Positions 34,570 through 48,980 of a DNA stretch of 64,000 bases are shown in pieces. Under the pieces are notes generated by a model. That model made no database searches, had not been told where the DNA came from, and was given only the letters and a program-made list of their open reading frames with translations. The DNA is from Eriocheir sinensis. Taxonomy: Eukaryota > Arthropoda > Malacostraca > Decapoda > Varunidae. The stretch spans positions 19,186,367 through 19,250,366 of the forward strand of contig NC_066534.1 of assembly GCF_024679095.1 (NCBI RefSeq). The letters run 5' to 3'. Numbering within the stretch: position 1 is the first letter of the stretch; each line of letters opens with the position of its first letter. The translations under genes were made by a program, and so were the position numbers.

Positions 34570-36870
34570 CGCTGCTTCGCCTCACTCACTGGTAGCGTTT
34601 CCACATTTCAGGGCCAAACGGAGTCATGTTATCAAGCGTCTCTTCTCACCTTCTTCTCCTTTTCCTTCTTCTTTTCTAGTCATAGTAAAACGAAGTCGTG
34701 GAATTATCGTCTCCCTCTGTATGTTATGAAGTCATGCTATCTAGCGTCTCTTTCTTCTCATCTTCTCCCTTTCCTTCTTCTTTTCTTGTCATGATAAAAG
34801 CCAGTCGTAGTATTAGTGTTTTCCTGAATGTTATGAAGTCATGTTATCTAGCGTCTCTCTCTTATCACCTTCTTCTCCCTTTCCTTCCTCTTTTCTCGTC
34901 ATATTAAAACGAAGTCGTAGTATTAGTGTTTTCCTGTATGTTATGAAGTCATGTTATCCAGCGTCTCTTCTCTTTTCGCAACGTTTTCAGCCGTGTCTCT
35001 TGTGTACTGGTAACGTTTTCTCCTGTCGTACTGTTGTTATTCTCTGTCTCATTCACTTGTAGCGTTTCCGCACCTCACAGCCATAGGAAGTCATATAATC
35101 CAGTGTCTCCTCTCTTCTCGTATAACCTTGTCACCGGAGTCTCTTGTCTACTCCTGATGTTTATTTCCTCTGGTCAAAGCAAAGCGGAGTCGTGTTATTG
35201 TTTTCCTCTGCCATTTCCTCACTCGTAACGTGTTTGCAACTTCTAGAGTGTAGCGATGGCATGTCATTATCCATCCGGCGTGTCTTCTATCCTCGTTTTG
35301 TTTTCACCTGTCCCTCTTGTCTACTCCTGACGTTTGTTTCCTCCTGTCACTGCAAAACGGAGTCGTACTGTTATCATTGTTATCCTGTTCCCATTTCTTC
35401 ATCTTTTGTTCCGGTAACGTTTTCACCAGTCTCTTATGCGCTAACGTTTCCTCCTGTCACTGCAAAGCGGAGTCGTACTATTATCATTGTTAACTTGTTC
35501 CTATTCATCTTTTGTTCTGGTAACGTTTTCAACAGTCTCTTATGCGCTAACGTTTCCCCCTGTCGTGGGAAAACGAAGTCGTATTATTGTTTTCTTAATG
35601 GTGTTATTTCCTTATTTGAAACGTTGTACCTTCCATAACAAAACACTGTCGTATTGTTATTATCCAGCATGTCTTCTTTACGCTCGCAATATTTTCTTCA
35701 CCTGTCTCTCTTGTCTGCTCGTAATGTTTCCTCGTGCCATAGCAGTGATGTAGTTGCATTTTCTTACGTCGCTTCCTTCCTCACTCGAAACGCTGCCTTC
35801 TTCCATAGCAAAACGATGCCATGTTACTAGCTTGGGCTTCTTCATATCCTCGTAACACTTTCATCTTCCGGGGCAAAACGATATGTCATTTTACTTAATA
35901 ACTTGCGTCTATTGAACAGCTTTTTCAGTTATTTCCTGCTGTACTCTTTCATGTCATAACCTTTTAAAGCTAAACGATGCCATATTACTAGCTTGGGTTT
36001 CTTCATATCCTCGTAACACTTTCATCTTCCGGGGCAAAACGATATGTCATTTTACTTATTAACTTGCGTCTATTGAACACTGGAGTTTCTTTTAGCTTTT
36101 TCAGTTATTTTCTGCTGTACTCTTTCATATCATAACCTTTCAAAGCTAAACGAAGTCCCATCTACACCCACCTGATTTTCTCTGCTTCTCTTCTGCAAGT
36201 TAAATCGTTATATCAGCAAGCTTCGTCTCCTCCACGCTCGTGACGTTTTACTTAATTACTTAACCTTTCAAAGCACTGTAAAGCGGAGTCGTCATATTAG
36301 TATCGAGTTCCGTTTCCTTTCTACTGGTACGCCTTTCAACTTTCAACACACAACGAAATCTCGATATTGCCGAAGCAGCGTCTCAATTTACTCGTGACAT
36401 TTTTTCACCTTTTAAAGAAATACGGAGAACAGCGATGTTATAGAATCCCGTATCTTCTCCATTCCAAAGGTCTCCACCCATCATGGCACAACCAAGTCTT
36501 CATAATGTCAAAACTGCGCCTCTTCCCCACTCGTAATATCTGTAGCCCTTTAAAGAGATACGGAGAATAGCCATGTAATTAAACTCCGTCTCTTCCTTAG
36601 GCAAAAGATCTTCACACTTCAACAACAAACAACCGAGTCAGAACGGCTCCTCTTCCCCCCCCCTCATGACATTTTCAGCCTTTTAAATATATACGAAGAA
36701 TAGACATGTAATAACACCCCGTCTCTTCTCTAGGCCACAGATCACATTTCAGCTTTCAACGAAGTCATATTAGTGTCAGCTGCTGTTTCTCTCCCACCCA
36801 TGACAATACAATCAACACACATCGAGGTCCACACACTGTCTCTTCCCATTCATGTAGTTTAACTTGTCCA
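34570..36870. repeat. Long decayed tandem array
   Basis: The best-preserved units (GTCATGTTATC..GCGTCTCT at 34623, 34731, 34838 and 34948) have a period of 107-110 bp. Farther right the same words recur irregularly: CTCGTAACGTTTTC, AAAACGAAGTCGTA, GCGTCTCTTC, CCTTTCAAAGC. The whole 2.3 kb seems built from one ancestral unit. Small intact duplications also occur (35815-35890 against 35975-36050). Confidence 0.75.
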
Positions 36871-37254
36871 ACACCTTTCAGCGCCTTTAGTCTAGTACTC
36901 GCCCCTTCCGCCTCACCGCTGCGTCAGTCAGTCGGACGGCACCAAAATCATGTACTGTTCGTGAGTTTCTGAGTTCCCTGCCTGTCCTCCGCCACCTCCA
37001 CAGCCAAGCGCCAGGTCCCAGGAGACGCCCCGAGGCAGGGACAGGCATAACAGACGCACCACAAAGCCGCAATGGTCGTGCTGAGCAGCTGCCGCGCCAG
37101 GGATGTCTGTCTCCGCTTGCCTGATATTGTCTGTTTCGCTCTTGAAGGAAATTTGCTTGCCACAGGGTTGTGTCTGAGTCTGGGCCGTCAGCGTGAAGGG
37201 TGCTGGCGGTGGTGCGTCAGTAACGGAACAAAGGTACTGATGCTGACACTCTCC
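36871..37254. other. CpG-rich complex sequence
   Basis: Contains CGTCAGTCAGTCGG (36920-36934). The open frame from 37072 runs into an (ACT)n repeat and is not credible as it stands. A promoter or first exon on either strand is possible. Confidence 0.25.
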
Positions 37255-37255
37255 T

Positions 37256-37309
<54 letters not shown>

Positions 37310-37332
37310 AACTACTGCTATTACTGCTGCTG

Positions 37333-37366
<34 letters not shown>

Positions 37367-37521
37367 CACTACTACTACTACTACTACTACCACTGTTACT
37401 GTTGCAATTTTCCTTCTCTTTCTTTAACATCTCCCAGCGCCTCATCTTGCGAGGCTTGTGAAAGGCATGAGATATTTACCTTTTTACAGCGAGACACTTT
37501 CTGCGACCCACTAACGACTGC

Positions 37522-37577
<56 letters not shown>
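37255..37577. repeat. (ACT)n and (CA)n microsatellites
   Basis: Interrupted (ACT)n at 37255-37395; (CA)n of about 27 units at 37523-37577. Confidence 0.96.
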
Positions 37578-37578
<1 letters not shown>

Positions 37579-38285
37579 GCTGGCAGGGTCTTTAATTTCA
37601 TCTTTCCACCTGGTTCTCAGTCTGATGTCGTGTACTCCATCCTGCCCCTGTAATGGCTTATGCTTCATCTCAACGTCTGGCTCCCAGTCTGCCCGGACTT
37701 CTACAATACCTGGGTTGCCACTCTGTTACACTGCCGGCCCATCTCTTATCTGTTCTTGTTTAACGCATGAATTGATGGCCTGCTTAACTCTACTTAGTAA
37801 TGATCCTTGAACCTGCTTATACTCCTCTTCCTCCTTCTCCTTCTCCTCCTCATCTTCATCTGCCCGTATCATTGCACTGGGACACAATTATAATTTCCTC
37901 AAACGTTTCTATTCGTTGCTGTTTCGCCTCTAGCTTCCAAATTTTGATGAAAACGTTGTACTAGATAATGTTCCTTCATGTAAGAGTAAACACTACCTTA
38001 GAAGTGTTGGGCTATGTTATGCTCAATTGTGTATGGAACTGTATATATATTGAAGTTGTATTAATTTGCACACACGATTAAACTTAACATATTCCTACAA
38101 AAAGTAACATACAGGTTACATATACACTGCCATACGTAATTGAACGTAATACATGCCTACAGAAGCACACGATTAGCACAGTACAAATACATATATAACG
38201 TGTCGGCGCCGCTCCCAGAGCCTTACTCTCTCTCTATACGGCGGCCGATGCGGGTGTACCTTGCCCTGAGACAGTCGACACCCGC
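37578..38285. other. No gene recognised
   Basis: Unique sequence; AT-rich after 37860. Confidence 0.4.
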
Positions 38286-39640
<1,355 letters not shown>

Positions 39641-40479
39641 GAAAGCAGTGGTTCTTAACTCGAGTGTACCCAGAAATATAAACAGTAAAGAAAAGGATAA
39701 AACAGAACAGGGCGAAATAGAGATAAACTTTCTAATTCCGCAAACAACTGAGAGCTCACCGCGACACCTAAATTTTTATAACCAACACCTTAATTAAAAA
39801 AAAAGTACCAATTATTTATACCGAAAGAAGAACGATAAAAGTACGCGAAGGTAACTTTAGGGTGCATGGTAACTAATGGCTTCGTTAGTACCTTCAAGGA
39901 GAGTCGTGAGCTCTGGGGACAGTAGGAATTTCTCTAATCATTTGTTATTTTTCAACATGAGAGTGGGCTAATATTGAGAAGTTTATGGTACAATGCAAAG
40001 GTATCGCCTCTACTTACTTTAGTTTTATATAGTCTAATTAGGGTTACCATGTCTTTTTAAAGCTGTGAGGAAACTTCGTCTTTGGATGCAAGGAGGACGT
40101 CAAAAAAGGTAAAAACGATACACGAAAGTAACAAGAAAAGATATATTCTGTTGTTGTTTTTTTGCTTCGGTTGTATTCTTACTGTAAAACAATAAGTTAA
40201 AAAAACGAGCTTTTATAATCACACACATCATTTTTTTTTACCTTTCCTCCATTCGTAAACTTTAAAAAAAAAAATCTGCTTCGCATCTAAGGGTGAAAAT
40301 AAACTTATATTCTCAACGTAAAAAAGACGGATAAAAAGGATACCAACGTGTTCTAATAATCACACACACGTCAGTCCTTTCTCTCCCTTCCCTTCGTTCG
40401 TAAACACAATAAAAACAATCTGCCTCTCTACACACGTCTTCAGATTTTCACTCCCCTGTCAAAAATCAAAACACGAAAT
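39641..40479. other. AT-rich unique sequence, no gene recognised
   Basis: Free of long microsatellites. Two diverged blocks near 40200-40270 and 40340-40410 share ATAATCACACACA, CCTTTC.CTCC and TTCGTAAAC. Confidence 0.45.
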
Positions 40480-40690
40480 CCCTAACAAAACAAAAAGAGA
40501 CAATCAACGCGCGTAACAGCAAAGGCCGCGATGACAGACAAATTGTGCATCATTAACCTCGCCCCGCCGCCGCGATGAGGACTCTGCGATGCTCGGGTTA
40601 CCTCGGAGCGCGGCGGCGGCGGTGGGGGTAACGGGCGTCCCTGTATAAGTGATGAATGAAAGACTTCTTCATTATTCACGCCAGACGGAG
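40480..40690. promoter_or_regulatory. CpG-rich complex island
   Basis: A compact unique block with CATCATTAACCTCGCC and TCATTATTCACGCC between microsatellites. It is a candidate regulatory element; no direct evidence. Confidence 0.2.
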
Positions 40691-40796
40691 AAGAGGGAGG
40701 CGGAGGAAGAGGAGGAGGAGGAGGAGGAGGTAGAGAGAGGAATGTTTGATGGGAGTTTAGGATAGGAAGGAAGGAAGCGGCCCCGATCGAGTGTGT

Positions 40797-40797
40797 T

Positions 40798-40853
<56 letters not shown>

Positions 40854-40891
40854 TGAGTGTGTGTGTGTGTGTGTGTATGTGTGTGTGCTTC
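40797..40891. repeat. (GT)n microsatellite, interrupted
   Basis: About 45 GT units with a few substitutions. Confidence 0.95.
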
Positions 40892-41591
40892 TGTCTGTCT
40901 GTGTTTCTGTCAGCTCTACATTATGAAAGAAGAAAGAAAAGGAATGATGGAAAGGCGGTCAGCGCTGCAGTGTCTCAAAAGGAAACACTGACGATTCGCC
41001 TCTTAATACAAGGGTTTGAGGCGGGACAAAGGGGTTCACGCGACGGCCAATCCTCCGGGACGCGAGATTACTGGACCGCCAAAAAAGTGAGCTGCGTGCC
41101 GCGTCCGCCTTCGTGCCTAATCTGCCGTCCTATCGCGCGGGTCAGCTCCTCTAGGCGTCTCAGGGCAAGCGTCAGGCCGTCGATGAAGCTTATACCCTTG
41201 TAGCAGGCTCAGGAGGACGTTACCTTTTTCTGCCGTATAATTTCCCTTCATTCTCAGACGTGTTGCTGCCGCCTTCAAGCAAGAGAGGGAAAGGGAGAGA
41301 GGGAGAGGGAGAGGAAAGCGTATCAGGTCACCTTCAAGACTCGAATTTAGTGGGATTTTTGTGCTTTTCTTTCCCTTGCCCTTCTTTACGAGGCGGCAAT
41401 AAGTGGGCATCACTCCTTTATGTTTACTAGTGCCGGCCCGCCTCCATTTGTGTGTCATAAAGAGGAGTGAATGTGCCATGTCTTTCCGTCCTCCTCCTCC
41501 TCCTCCTCCTCCTCAACTCGTTTCAGTGTTGGCGACGGAGAGCACAATATAACGTTAAGGACAGAGGAAAGGCACGGACGTAATAACTATA

Positions 41592-41597
41592 CTACTG

Positions 41598-41647
<50 letters not shown>
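41592..41647. repeat. (ACT)n microsatellite
   Basis: About 18 ACT units; (CTC)n at 41490-41513 precedes it. Confidence 0.95.
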
Positions 41648-41648
<1 letters not shown>

Positions 41649-41728
41649 ACAATAAGGGCAATACAATAAATTCAAACCGAACGAGCGAAGACGAAAAGGA
41701 AAACGAAATAAAGAAGGAACGACCATTA

Positions 41729-42032
41729 CTTTTTTTTTTTAGGTGCTCCCTATAGCGCCGGTAGGCTGTCTTGAGGGGCCTCTTCGACGACCCCAGCCCG
41801 TTAGTGGCGCAGGCGAATTTTATTTATAGTGGCTGCCGTGATGTATGAATGTAGCTTGGCCCATGCTGCCCCCCGGTGCTCCTCTTGAACGAAGTCGCTG
41901 TAGTTAGGGTTGATTGAAGGTCTGGGCAGCATGTGGGTAATCTTCCGCCACTCGACGATGGTTTGATAAATCAGCGTGTTTCGGTGGGACCCGAACTTAG
42001 GTCCACGGGCTGACCACTCGTCCACCGCCTCC
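41729..42032 (-). mobile_element. tRNA-derived SINE, minus strand
   Basis: Read on the minus strand, the head has an A-box-like TGGACGAGTGGTCAG (42024-42010) and a B-box-like AGTTCGGGTCCC (41997-41986), close to class II (Leu/Ser) tRNAs. The body includes the inverse of GGCCCATGCTGCCCCC, and the tail ends in the inverse of an A run (T run at 41729-41741). Length of about 300 bp and the A tail fit a SINE. A 3' fragment is at 30200-30330. Confidence 0.75.
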
Positions 42033-42034
42033 CC

Positions 42035-42069
<35 letters not shown>

Positions 42070-42129
42070 CATCACGCACCCTACATAAAGCACGTAATCA
42101 CAAGCCTTACTCACCCCGACGTGTGCCTC

Positions 42130-42540
42130 GGAGCCGCCGCCCTTGGGAGGTGGAGGAGGAGTAGTAGGAGGAGAAGGAGGAAGTGATAAGGAGGAAACAT
42201 GGAAGCCTTGAAACATGGAAAGGAGAAGGAAGAAAAAAAGAAGGGAGGAGAAGAAGAGGAGGAGGAGGAAGAGAAAGAGGAAGAGGAGGAGGAGGAGGAG
42301 AAACGAGATAGTGGAGTTGAAGAGACGAAGGGTGAACGGGGGAGGAGTTAAGAGAAGAGGAGATAGAGTTACCTCCTCGGCAAGTGAAAGAGAGGAAGAG
42401 GAGGAAAAGGAAGAGGAAGACGAAGAAGAGGATGAAGAGGAACGAAGAGGAGGAGGAGGAAAAGGAGGAAGAGGAGAAGAAGGAGGAAAAGAAAGAAGAG
42501 AAGGTGGAGGAGGAGGAGGAGGAGGAGGGGAATTACCTCC
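42130..42540. repeat. Polypurine GGA/GAA-rich tract
   Basis: Irregular GGA and GAA repeats interrupted by short unique pieces. Confidence 0.85.
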
Positions 42541-42644
42541 TTGAAGGCCTCCTCGGGGACTCGCGTGCCAGACAAGCAATTTAAGGCGACAAAACATGCT
42601 AAATACGAAACCAGAATGAAGCAATCAATACCCGCACGCGCGCG

Positions 42645-42645
<1 letters not shown>

Positions 42646-42697
<52 letters not shown>
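42646..42697. repeat. (GT)n microsatellite
   Basis: Twenty-six GT units. Confidence 0.96.
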
Positions 42698-42699
<2 letters not shown>

Positions 42700-42919
42700 A
42701 GGGACCGCCAGTTTCCTATTTAGTTATTCATCAAGTACACAATCTCGGGGCGTCGGGGCGTTAGCTTAAACATCTTATTTTCCTCCTTGCTTAATAGGCG
42801 GCGAGGAGGGGACTCATGCGGGAGACTCAGGCAAACTAACGTCCAGGAATGTGTGTGGGGACGATTTAAGAAACAAACGAAAATGCAAAAGGGTAAATAT
42901 ATACATGAATGGATAAATA

Positions 42920-43530
42920 AGGTGAGATGAGGGAGGGAAAGTAATAGAGGTGATGGAAAGAGGAGGAAGATGAGAAGGGAAGGAAGGGAAGTGAAGGGAA
43001 AGGAGGCTGCGACGGTCATATAGAACAGATGAGAATGAGAGGAAGGGGAAGGGAAGAAAAGGGAAAAGATGGGATGTGGAGGGGAATAGCAGTAAAGAAG
43101 GAAAGGGAAGGGAAAGGAAAGGAAGGGGAGGTAAGGGAAGGGAAGGTTTGGGAAGGGAAGGAATGGGAAGGGGAGGTAAAGTAAGGGAAGGGAAGGGAAG
43201 GAGAGGAAGAGGTAAGGTTAGGGAAGGAAAGGGAATGTTAGGGAAGGGAAGGGAAGGGAAGGGAAGGGAAGGGAAGGAGAGGAAGAGGTAAGGTTAGGGA
43301 AGGAAAGGGAAGGGAGGGAAAGGGAAAGGGAGGTAAGGTAAGGAAAGGGAAGGGAAGGAGAGGAAGAGGTAAGGTTAGGGAAGGAAAGGGAAGGGAAGGA
43401 AAGGGAAGGGGAGGTAAGGTAAGGAAAGGGAAGGGAAGGGAAGGGAAGGGAAGGAGAATAGAAGGGATGGGAAGGAAAGCGATGAGAACGGAAAGAGAGA
43501 GGGAAGAGAAAGGAAGAGAAGGGAGAGGAA
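42920..43530. repeat. (GGGAA)n-type purine minisatellite
   Basis: Pentamer GGGAA/GGAAG runs, with a higher-order unit around GAGAGGAAGAGGTAAGGTTA recurring near 43200, 43275 and 43358. Confidence 0.93.
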
Positions 43531-43539
43531 AACAAAGGA

Positions 43540-45044
43540 ACACAATCCACACACTGACCCGCTGACGTGTGGCTGACGCTTCGCCCCGTCAGGAGATTTG
43601 TTCTTGAAGGGAAACTAAAGAGGACCCAACGACGTGTCATATCATTGTCATCACCGTCATCGTAATCTGTCATCGTAGTTATCGTCATCTTCCTCCTCCT
43701 CAAAATCTCCTCTCCTCTTCCACCTTATCATTGTAACTGTCATCGTCATCCTCATTGTAATGTGTCGCTGTAATTATTTTTCTCCTTTCAGTCTTCGTAA
43801 TTTGGTGGCATAGTCATCATTATCCTCTTCCTCTTAATCACAATCGTTGTATTCTTTATCATAATCATCAGAATCTACCTCCCTCGTCTTCCTCTTTTTC
43901 ATCATTGTAATTATCATCGTCATCTTCCTTCTAATCTGCAATGCGTCAACGTAGAGCCTTGCGAGGAAGGTCCACCTAGCCCTCTGTACACACGCTATAC
44001 TGTGATGAGACTGTTTGTTTTCCTCGGCTCGAACACGTCTTAGAGTGGCCAGCGGGAGCGTGGAACTGTTCATGGAAGTGTCTTTGTGCGTCGCGGCTGC
44101 AAAGGGTAAAACTAAATACTAAACACTACACAACACTACGCTACACTATAATAAACTACACAATATCACATAAGCCCCCCCCCGCCACACACACACACAC
44201 ACGAGTACTTTCCTTCCAAACCACATCCTGCATTACGCTCCTCAGCATTCACCATAATTGGAGGCCTCGTATTAGCGACACACGTGAGCCACTAGTTATG
44301 AACAGCAGCGTACCACATGACAACCTTCCTCACCCATTCCTCTCGCTCTCTCTTCGTACAAACGCAGCCTGACACTCACCCACCTCCAACCCTTTTCTTC
44401 CTACATGACAGCCGCGTACCACAAGACAGCCTTCCTCACCCATTCGTCCATCTCTCTCTTCTTCTCTCTCTTCTTCGCTCTGATCGCTCGTCCTCCGGCA
44501 GACTGTCATAAATCCTTGATGCGGGGCTGCTGGCATTTCCCGTCGATTTGTTTTCCTGTGTATCTCCTCAGCTGCCGCAGGAGACGTTTCTGATGCTTAT
44601 TCCATGCCCTTCATCTTTTCCTCTTCGTCTCCCGTCATGGCTGTCACCCAGTGTATACTCCCCTCACATTTTCTCTCATTTATTTTCTCTGCTACTCTTT
44701 TTACCGTCATTTCTGGGGTCTTTATAACTAGGACCGCCATTTCAGCAGTTACCACCTCAAGACTGCCTCAATACAGCCATTTACAGAAGGCATTTTCCCT
44801 TTGAGGCCGTTACGTTAAGTCCTCTTCGCTGAGCCTCAGTGTAGTCGCGTCTCCTTGATAGCGCGTTAGGCGGGAAAAGGCGGTAAAGTTATGAGGAGGA
44901 TTTCAGTGGTGGTGTTACTTCATGAAGCTTAAAAACACTTGAAGGAGCGCTTATAGGCATTACGATTCATTATGATCAACACCAATTTCAAGGGGACGTA
45001 GTGAAGTGGTTGCATTAGTGAAACTGAGAAGATAAGAGAGAGGG
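43540..45044. other. No gene recognised
   Basis: Includes CATCGTCATC-type irregular repeats (43640-43935) and two parallel blocks sharing ACCACA.GACA.CCTTCCTCAC (44310, 44417). Confidence 0.45.
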
Positions 45045-45061
45045 TTGTGTGTGTGTGTGTG

Positions 45062-45096
<35 letters not shown>

Positions 45097-45132
45097 AGCG
45101 GAAGGAGTTCATGAGGTCTGATTTTGGTAATG

Positions 45133-45219
<87 letters not shown>
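45045..45219. repeat. (GT)n and (CA)n in inverted arrangement
   Basis: About 26 GT units (45045-45096) and about 43 CA units (45134-45219), separated by 37 bp. Confidence 0.96.
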
Positions 45220-45222
<3 letters not shown>

Positions 45223-45619
45223 AGAAAGAGATATAGGTAGACAGATAGAGAAACATACATACATACATACATACAGACAGACAGACAAACAGACAGACGG
45301 ACAATAAAGTGTTTCTCATTCAGCTCTTCATCGAGGACAAGAGAAGCAATGGACCGATAGTGAAACGCGAAGACCTAAATCCGTAGAGTTCGCCCGCCAG
45401 TGTAGTGAACGGAGTCATGAGAGACGGGTCCCCGCTGACACTTCCTATCTTGTCCTCACGCTCCCGACACGACTCAACGCTCGAAATGAAGTCCAATTGT
45501 TAACGAGGACGAATCGAGGGTACTTTAGGAGGGCAGGGGGGAAGAGGAAACAAGGCAACTTAGGTGTTTTATAGGGAAGTTATCAGATTATCATTATTAT
45601 TATTTTTGTTATTTACGAG

Positions 45620-45776
45620 AGAGGAAAATAGATAGATATTGATAGGGGATTTAGATGGAAAGATAGACTGAGAGATAGATAGATAGATAGATGATAGACA
45701 GGTAGATATAGAGAGAGAAAGAGAAAGCTACCTACCACCATACATCACTATCATATTTCAACGCCAAAGCAAAAAA

Positions 45777-45815
<39 letters not shown>

Positions 45816-45816
45816 A
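45620..45816. repeat. (GATA)n-like and (AAAT)n microsatellites
   Basis: GATA-rich 45625-45720; AAAT tetramers 45775-45816. Confidence 0.93.
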
Positions 45817-46101
45817 CAGGATAGCAACAGCATAAAGACTAAAACCACAAAAAACAATAATAACATACAGTAATCATATACGCGTCAGAGAGGGAGCCGT
45901 TTTAATGCCTCATGCGCACAGTCTTCCGGGACACTAAAATAAGCTTAGGTGCGACTCAGACTGGTCCCCGTGATGCAATATTGACGACCCGCACCGCCCA
46001 GATAAGCCTCCCCTCTGCTACGGTGCCGGGGCCCGCGGGAGAGCAGTGGAGCAACGCCGCGGAGTGTGTGGGTATGCTCCTCTAAGCGGCTCTCTCTCTC
46101 T

Positions 46102-46105
<4 letters not shown>

Positions 46106-46160
<55 letters not shown>
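46106..46160. repeat. (CA)n microsatellite
   Basis: About 27 CA units. Confidence 0.96.
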
Positions 46161-46164
<4 letters not shown>

Positions 46165-46224
46165 TTCTCGTTTTCCATACCATCTCCCTGCCTTGTACTA
46201 GCTAGCCCTGACTTCTAATGTTCC

Positions 46225-46455
46225 TCGGATGCCAGTGAGTGTTTTTTAGGCTCACGCTGCTGAAGAAGGGTCAAACTACCACCAGGGTCATAAAACTACC
46301 CCTGGAATGAATGTTTTTTTTAGGTTTATGCTTCTGAAGAAGGGTCAAACTACCACCAGGCTCATAAAACTACCCTACTACTACTACTCCTACGAAAGCC
46401 TTGTCAAATACGTGAACTTGGGCGACGAAATATTTTAAAATACGATCCTAATATG
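46225..46455 (+). mobile_element. Dispersed repeat family A copy with internal duplication
   Basis: GAAGAAGGGTCAAACTACCA occurs twice (46264 and 46336), then CCTACGAAAGCCTTGTCAAA and CTTGGGCGACGAAATATTTT. An (ACT)-type expansion sits between halves. It ends CCTAATATGCGCAG. Confidence 0.85.
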
Positions 46456-47066
46456 CGCAGTGTGACCAGACTAACTCCATTTTTTATTCTTATTTATTAT
46501 CGGTATGTTTTGAACCTCTGTCTGCTCCTTTTGACCAAGTAAACATCAATTCAAATCAAAATGAAACCAAACCGAGCTCTATTTCCGCATATTCATGTTG
46601 GTTCGCTGGCACAACACTAGACACAAGCTTCTTTTTATGTACCGCTTAAAACGTTGAGACTCACTGAGTCGCCTGCATGTTTAATGTCCCGCGAGAAGTA
46701 ATTATTTACACTGGACAAACGCTCTCACCCAAGCTGATTTATATGATTTGAACTCCGAACTGCACATTTAAAGGCGTTGGTGGCGGGAATACGTACTTTT
46801 TGTCCCCCTCTCGCTAGCGTAGACGTGTTTTAGCAAGGAACTACATGCAAATTTATGGGTACAGAAGGCGAGGCTAAGCACTTCTAATGCCAACCTGCTT
46901 CGTAGCGAGCCAAGATACATTAGCGGTAGCCTATACATATTACCGCTAGACAATACACATCACCGCTAGCTTATACACATTCCCGCTGACCCATACACGT
47001 CTTAAATCTGAAATACCCACATAAAGAAAGAAAAGGTGCGAGGAGAGTATCAGGACATATCCCCTC
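46456..47066. other. No gene recognised; small tandem repeat at 46919-47000
   Basis: About four 21-bp units of the type ACCGCTAGC.TATACACATT. The remainder is unique AT-rich sequence. Confidence 0.55.
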
Positions 47067-47200
47067 CCGAAATTGACCTCTCTTTTGGCCACTCCTCCTA
47101 ACTCTTTTTTTAGGAGCAGTGATTTGCGGGCTTTTCTTTTTCATTATTGTTTTTTTTTCTTTGTCCTCGAGCTGTTTCCTTTATTGTAAAAAAAATCCCA
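47067..47200 (+). mobile_element. Poly(A)-tailed dispersed repeat, copy 2
   Basis: Same start GAAATTGACCTCTCTTTTGG and internal GTGATTTGCGGGC as the copy at 9595; the tail is a short A run at about 47188-47196. Confidence 0.75.
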
Positions 47201-47699
47201 CGGCCCACAAGACGACTGGAACTGACTTGGAGAGAGAAAAAAAGATGATTTGTATAGTTATGAATGGCTAACCTGCTTTTGTAATCTTTTTGGTGGTATT
47301 ACTGACCACCAACCAGCAAGTCCAGCACCTTCCCTTCCCAAGACTCCTTTGCGCCTCACCTATCACCATCAACATTATCATCATCACCATCGTTATCCTC
47401 CTTCCCCCTAGTTTACCCCCAATACGATATAATTATTCTTCAACTCCCGTAATCCTCTGTGATGACGCTCATACATCTCTTTCCAGCGCCCATAAACAGC
47501 TTACGTCTTTTTTTCCTCCTTCCCTTCCGCCGCGGCTGAGATATGCTACCTGTTCTGCTCCACCTTCCCCCTCCCCACGCCCTCCTCCCCCCCGCTCCCC
47601 AACGCAAGCACCTGCCCCCCTCCTCCCCTCCCCCCGAGTTACCTGGCCCGGCTCACCTCAGTTACCTTAATCACCTGAGACGCACATAACGCAGTAGGT

Positions 47700-48040
47700 A
47701 TGTGGACGGACTTACATACATACATACATATATACATACATACATACACAGACAGACAGACAAACAGAAAGACGACTATACAGACAGACAGACAGAGGCA
47801 GACAGAAAGACGGTTATACAAACAGACAGGCAGATAATGAGATACAGACAGACAGACATACGTACAGACAGACAGACAGATGGACAGACTGATAGGCAAA
47901 CATATACATACACACACATACACACAATGCCTCTGTATATGTGTTTTTTCCCTTGTATGCTATTTGTGTATTTGTGTATGTTTAAATGTGCGTATGTATG
48001 TATGTATGTATGTATGTATGTATGTATGAATGAATGAATA
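47700..48040. repeat. (CATA)n, (CAGA)n and (TATG)n microsatellites
   Basis: CATA tetramers (47711-47750), CAGA-rich (47750-47895) and TATG (47990-48050). The outer blocks are inverse complements. Confidence 0.94.
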
Positions 48041-48099
48041 AATGTATGTATGTACATTTTTATTTTTCTTACTCCGTCGTTTGTGAGGTTTGGGGGGAA

Positions 48100-48640
48100 A
48101 GGATATGAAAGAGAGGAGAGGGGAGGGAGGAGAGGGGAGGGGAGGGGAGAGGAAAGAGGAGGAGAGGGAGGGGTAGGAGAGGGAAGGGGATGGGAGGAAA
48201 AGGGGGAGTCTCCATGTATATCTGTGGAAGGAAGAAAAAGAAAGAAAGGATAATAAAGAAGAAAAGGAAAAGGCAGCGAGGAAGACGATTATGAGGGAAG
48301 GAAGACACGAACAAACGAGGAATAAATAAATAAATAAGTAAATAAAGAAAGAAAGAAAGAAAGGAAGGAAGGAAAAAAGAAAGAAAGAAAAGAAAAAGAA
48401 GACGATGAGGAGACGAAAACACGAACAAACGAAAAAAAAACAGAAGAAAGGAAAGAAGAGAAAAGAAAGAAAGAAAGGAAGGAAGGAAGAAGGGAGGAGC
48501 CTCGAGGAAAAGGAGTGACGGAGTGGCTATGAAGAGGCTATAAACTAAAGGGATGGGAGGGGACACGATGAAGAGGGGAAGGGAGGGAGGGAAGAAGAAG
48601 CAAAGGGAGGAGGGGAAGGAGGAGGAGAAGGAGGCGTGGT
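48100..48640. repeat. Polypurine tract
   Basis: GGA, GAAA and AAGA-type irregular repeats with few pyrimidines. Confidence 0.85.
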
Positions 48641-48900
48641 GGAGGGCGTGTACCGGACAGGGGTGTGGGTGGGTGGGGCTGAGTGATGGTCGTGGTGGGT
48701 CGTGGTGGGTCGGGGTGGTGGTGTTGAGCGAGCGAGGATTCATCATCATGGTGGGCGCATAAAGCAGGGCGGGAAAGGGCGGTGCGGCGGCGGTGCTCAC
48801 GGCGAGGGTAACGGCGGGACAGAAATGAAGGAGAAATATTTCCTTCGTCAGTAGAGAGTGTGAGGACGGCGATGCTGCTCCGGTGGTGACGAGGGGAGGT

Positions 48901-48901
48901 T

Positions 48902-48980
<79 letters not shown>

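Noticed and set aside
42215..42624. Charged frame (KRRKRKR..EEEE) and minus-strand poly-Ser/Leu frame
   Set aside because: By-products of GGA/GAA repeats.
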